Source of the DNA: an uncultured Acetatifactor sp.
Lineage (GTDB): Bacteria > Bacillota > Clostridia > Lachnospirales > Lachnospiraceae
Reading direction: 5' to 3'
Length of the DNA stretch: 64,000 bases
Assembly (NCBI GenBank): GCA_944384205.1
Contig: CALWSL010000001.1
Coordinates: forward strand, 310,001 to 374,000
Positions 62,871 to 64,000 of the stretch are shown here, piece by piece (position 1 is the stretch's first letter; every line of letters starts with the position of its first letter). A model generated the notes under the pieces. It was not told where the DNA came from. It did not search any database and was given only the letters and a program-made list of their open reading frames with translations. The position numbers and the translations under genes are program-made.

Positions 62871-64000
62871 CTACACTAATACCTGTAAATGGTCAACCAC
62901 GGGGTCGGCGGCTCCCTGCAGGCTGCACCCTTTTTCCCGGGCATACAGGATATGGTCAATAATTTCATCTGTAATAAGCTCGCCGGGCGCCAGAATCGGA
63001 ATTCCCGGCGGATAGCACATCACAAACTCGCCACAGACACGCCCTGCGGTCTTACGAATGGGCAGTGTTTCCTTTCTGGCGTAAAAGGACTGCTGTGGAC
63101 TGCATGCCACCTCCGGCAGCACGGAATCCACATAAGCAAGCTCTCCCGCATCTGACTGATACAAGCGTTTAATATCCTCCAGCGCTCCTACAAGCCGCTC
63201 AATGTCACGGATTCTGTCGCCGATGGATATATATGCCATAATATTGCCGATGTCACCAAATTCAATCTGTATGTCGTATTCATCGCGCAGCAAATCATAG
63301 ACTTCAATTCCCGTCAGTCCAATCGATTTTGTATAGATACACAGCTTTGTCACATCGAAATCATAAACGCTCTGTCCGTCAACCAATTCTTTTCCATAAG
63401 CATAATATCCCCCAATGGAATTAATCTCTTCCCTTGCATATTCCGCCATCCGCACCACTTCACGAAAACATTCCTTTCCGCGAAGCGCCAGATTACGCCT
63501 GCTCAAATCCAGACTGGACAATAACAAATAGCTTGCAGATGTGGTCTGTGTCAGATTGATAATCTGGCGCACATGTCCCTGATTCATATTGGGACCAATC
63601 AAAAGCACTGAGCTTTGCGTCAGACTTCCTCCGGATTTGTGCATGGAAATCGCCGCCATATCCACTCCTGCCGCCATTCCCGACATAGGAAGATTTTCTC
63701 CAAAATAGAGCTGGGTTCCATGCGCCTCATCGCAGAGAACCTTCAGACCATGCCTGTGAGCAAGCTCTGTCAGCGCCTTTAAATTGCTGCAAATTCCATA
63801 ATAAGTAGGATTGTTAATCAGCACCGCTTTCGCATCAGGATTCGCCTTAATGGCTTCCTCCAGAGCTTCAACTTCCATTCCCAACGCTACGCCGATGACC
63901 GGATGAATGCGCAGATTTACATACACCGGCACCGCGCCGCAAAGAATTAACGCATTAAGAACACTTTTATGTACATTTCGAGGCAGAATAATCTTATCGC
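62871..64000 (-). CDS. speA: Arginine (Orn/Lys/Arg) decarboxylase, N-terminus beyond the window
   Basis: The C-terminal 376 residues or so of a fold-type I PLP decarboxylase are in the window. The frame stays open to the edge, where KIILPRNVHKS continues the family pattern. The PLP Lys lies in SMHKSGGSLTQSS and the conserved CDEAHG is present. The small class (about 480 residues, no long wing domain) fits Gram-positive SpeA/Cad proteins. The substrate is inferred from aguA and aguB: arginine to agmatine. The true start codon is outside the window. Confidence 0.9.
   Translation of the reverse strand, partial: DKIILPRNVHKSVLNALILCGAVPVYVNLRIHPVIGVALGMEVEALEEAIKANPDAKAVLINNPTYYGICSNLKALTELAHRHGLKVLCDEAHGTQLYFGENLPMSGMAAGVDMAAISMHKSGGSLTQSSVLLIGPNMNQGHVRQIINLTQTTSASYLLLSSLDLSRRNLALRGKECFREVVRMAEYAREEINSIGGYYAYGKELVDGQSVYDFDVTKLCIYTKSIGLTGIEVYDLLRDEYDIQIEFGDIGNIMAYISIGDRIRDIERLVGALEDIKRLYQSDAGELAYVDSVLPEVACSPQQSFYARKETLPIRKTAGRVCGEFVMCYPPGIPILAPGELITDEIIDHILYAREKGCSLQGAADPVVDHLQVLV

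Noticed and set aside
1-64000. CRISPR array, prophage, insertion sequence or tRNA genes
   Set aside because: No regularly spaced direct repeats, no transposase or integrase gene, no terminal inverted repeats and no cloverleaf were found by reading.

Overview
The window looks like chromosome of an anaerobic, spore-forming Clostridia of the Lachnospiraceae type. The grounds are an Rnf complex in the order C-D-G-E-A-B, a Re-type citrate synthase, a SpoIID-like protein, a SleB-like hydrolase, BspA-type leucine-rich surface proteins with a class B sortase, a pheST T-box and a 6S RNA of Firmicute type. Gene identities come from reading motifs and lengths; no database search was run. Most genes lie on the minus strand in tight operons. 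Plus-strand genes are the ABC-F gene, the small-gene cluster at 16.1-17.3 kb, tyrA, an AP2/HNH-like gene and a YprB-like exonuclease gene. I saw no prophage, insertion sequence, CRISPR array, tRNA or rRNA.

Layout. 0-3.4 kb: an ABC-F ATPase and an AAA/DUF4143 ATPase. 3.4-6.9 kb: a three-gene unit (Re-citrate synthase, GntR/FCD regulator, NADP-isocitrate dehydrogenase) that makes 2-oxoglutarate. Its promoter overlaps a 34-bp dyad centred on TTGTATACAA, a likely GntR site. 7-16 kb: a cell-surface operon of class B sortase, a 1533-residue LRR protein with a TPKTG sorting motif, a second LRR protein, and a subtilase without signal peptide. 16.1-17.3 kb: an 87-residue Cys/Asn/Gly-rich protein preceded by a sigma-E-like promoter, then two small Met-rich genes of unknown function. 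17.3-22 kb: leuS and an EF-G-like GTPase. 22-25.1 kb: two paralogous secreted aromatic-repeat proteins, one continuing into YD-type repeats.

25.3-35.7 kb: tyrA; the T-box-controlled pheS-pheT-M18 peptidase-queA operon; then YihY and SpoIID-like genes. 35.7-37.9 kb: 6S RNA and ATP-dependent PEP carboxykinase. 38-42.8 kb: thrC, deoC, an M24 peptidase and a SleB-like hydrolase. 42.8-44.8 kb: an AP2/HNH-like protein convergent with, and overlapping, a GH25 lysozyme gene. 44.8-49.8 kb: the rnf operon. 50-57.5 kb: a YprB-like nuclease and the unit tetR-rpiR-flavoprotein-cmk-ispH-rpsA-cheR. 57.5-64 kb: a polyamine operon (decarboxylase, speE, carboxyspermidine dehydrogenase, nspC, aguA, aguB) that can carry arginine through agmatine and putrescine to spermidine.

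Many sigma-A promoters can be read directly, most with 17-bp spacing. The least explained parts are the Cys-rich/Met-rich cluster, the AP2/HNH-like gene with its apparently leaderless promoter and a neighbouring dyad, and the aromatic-repeat/YD-repeat protein pair.
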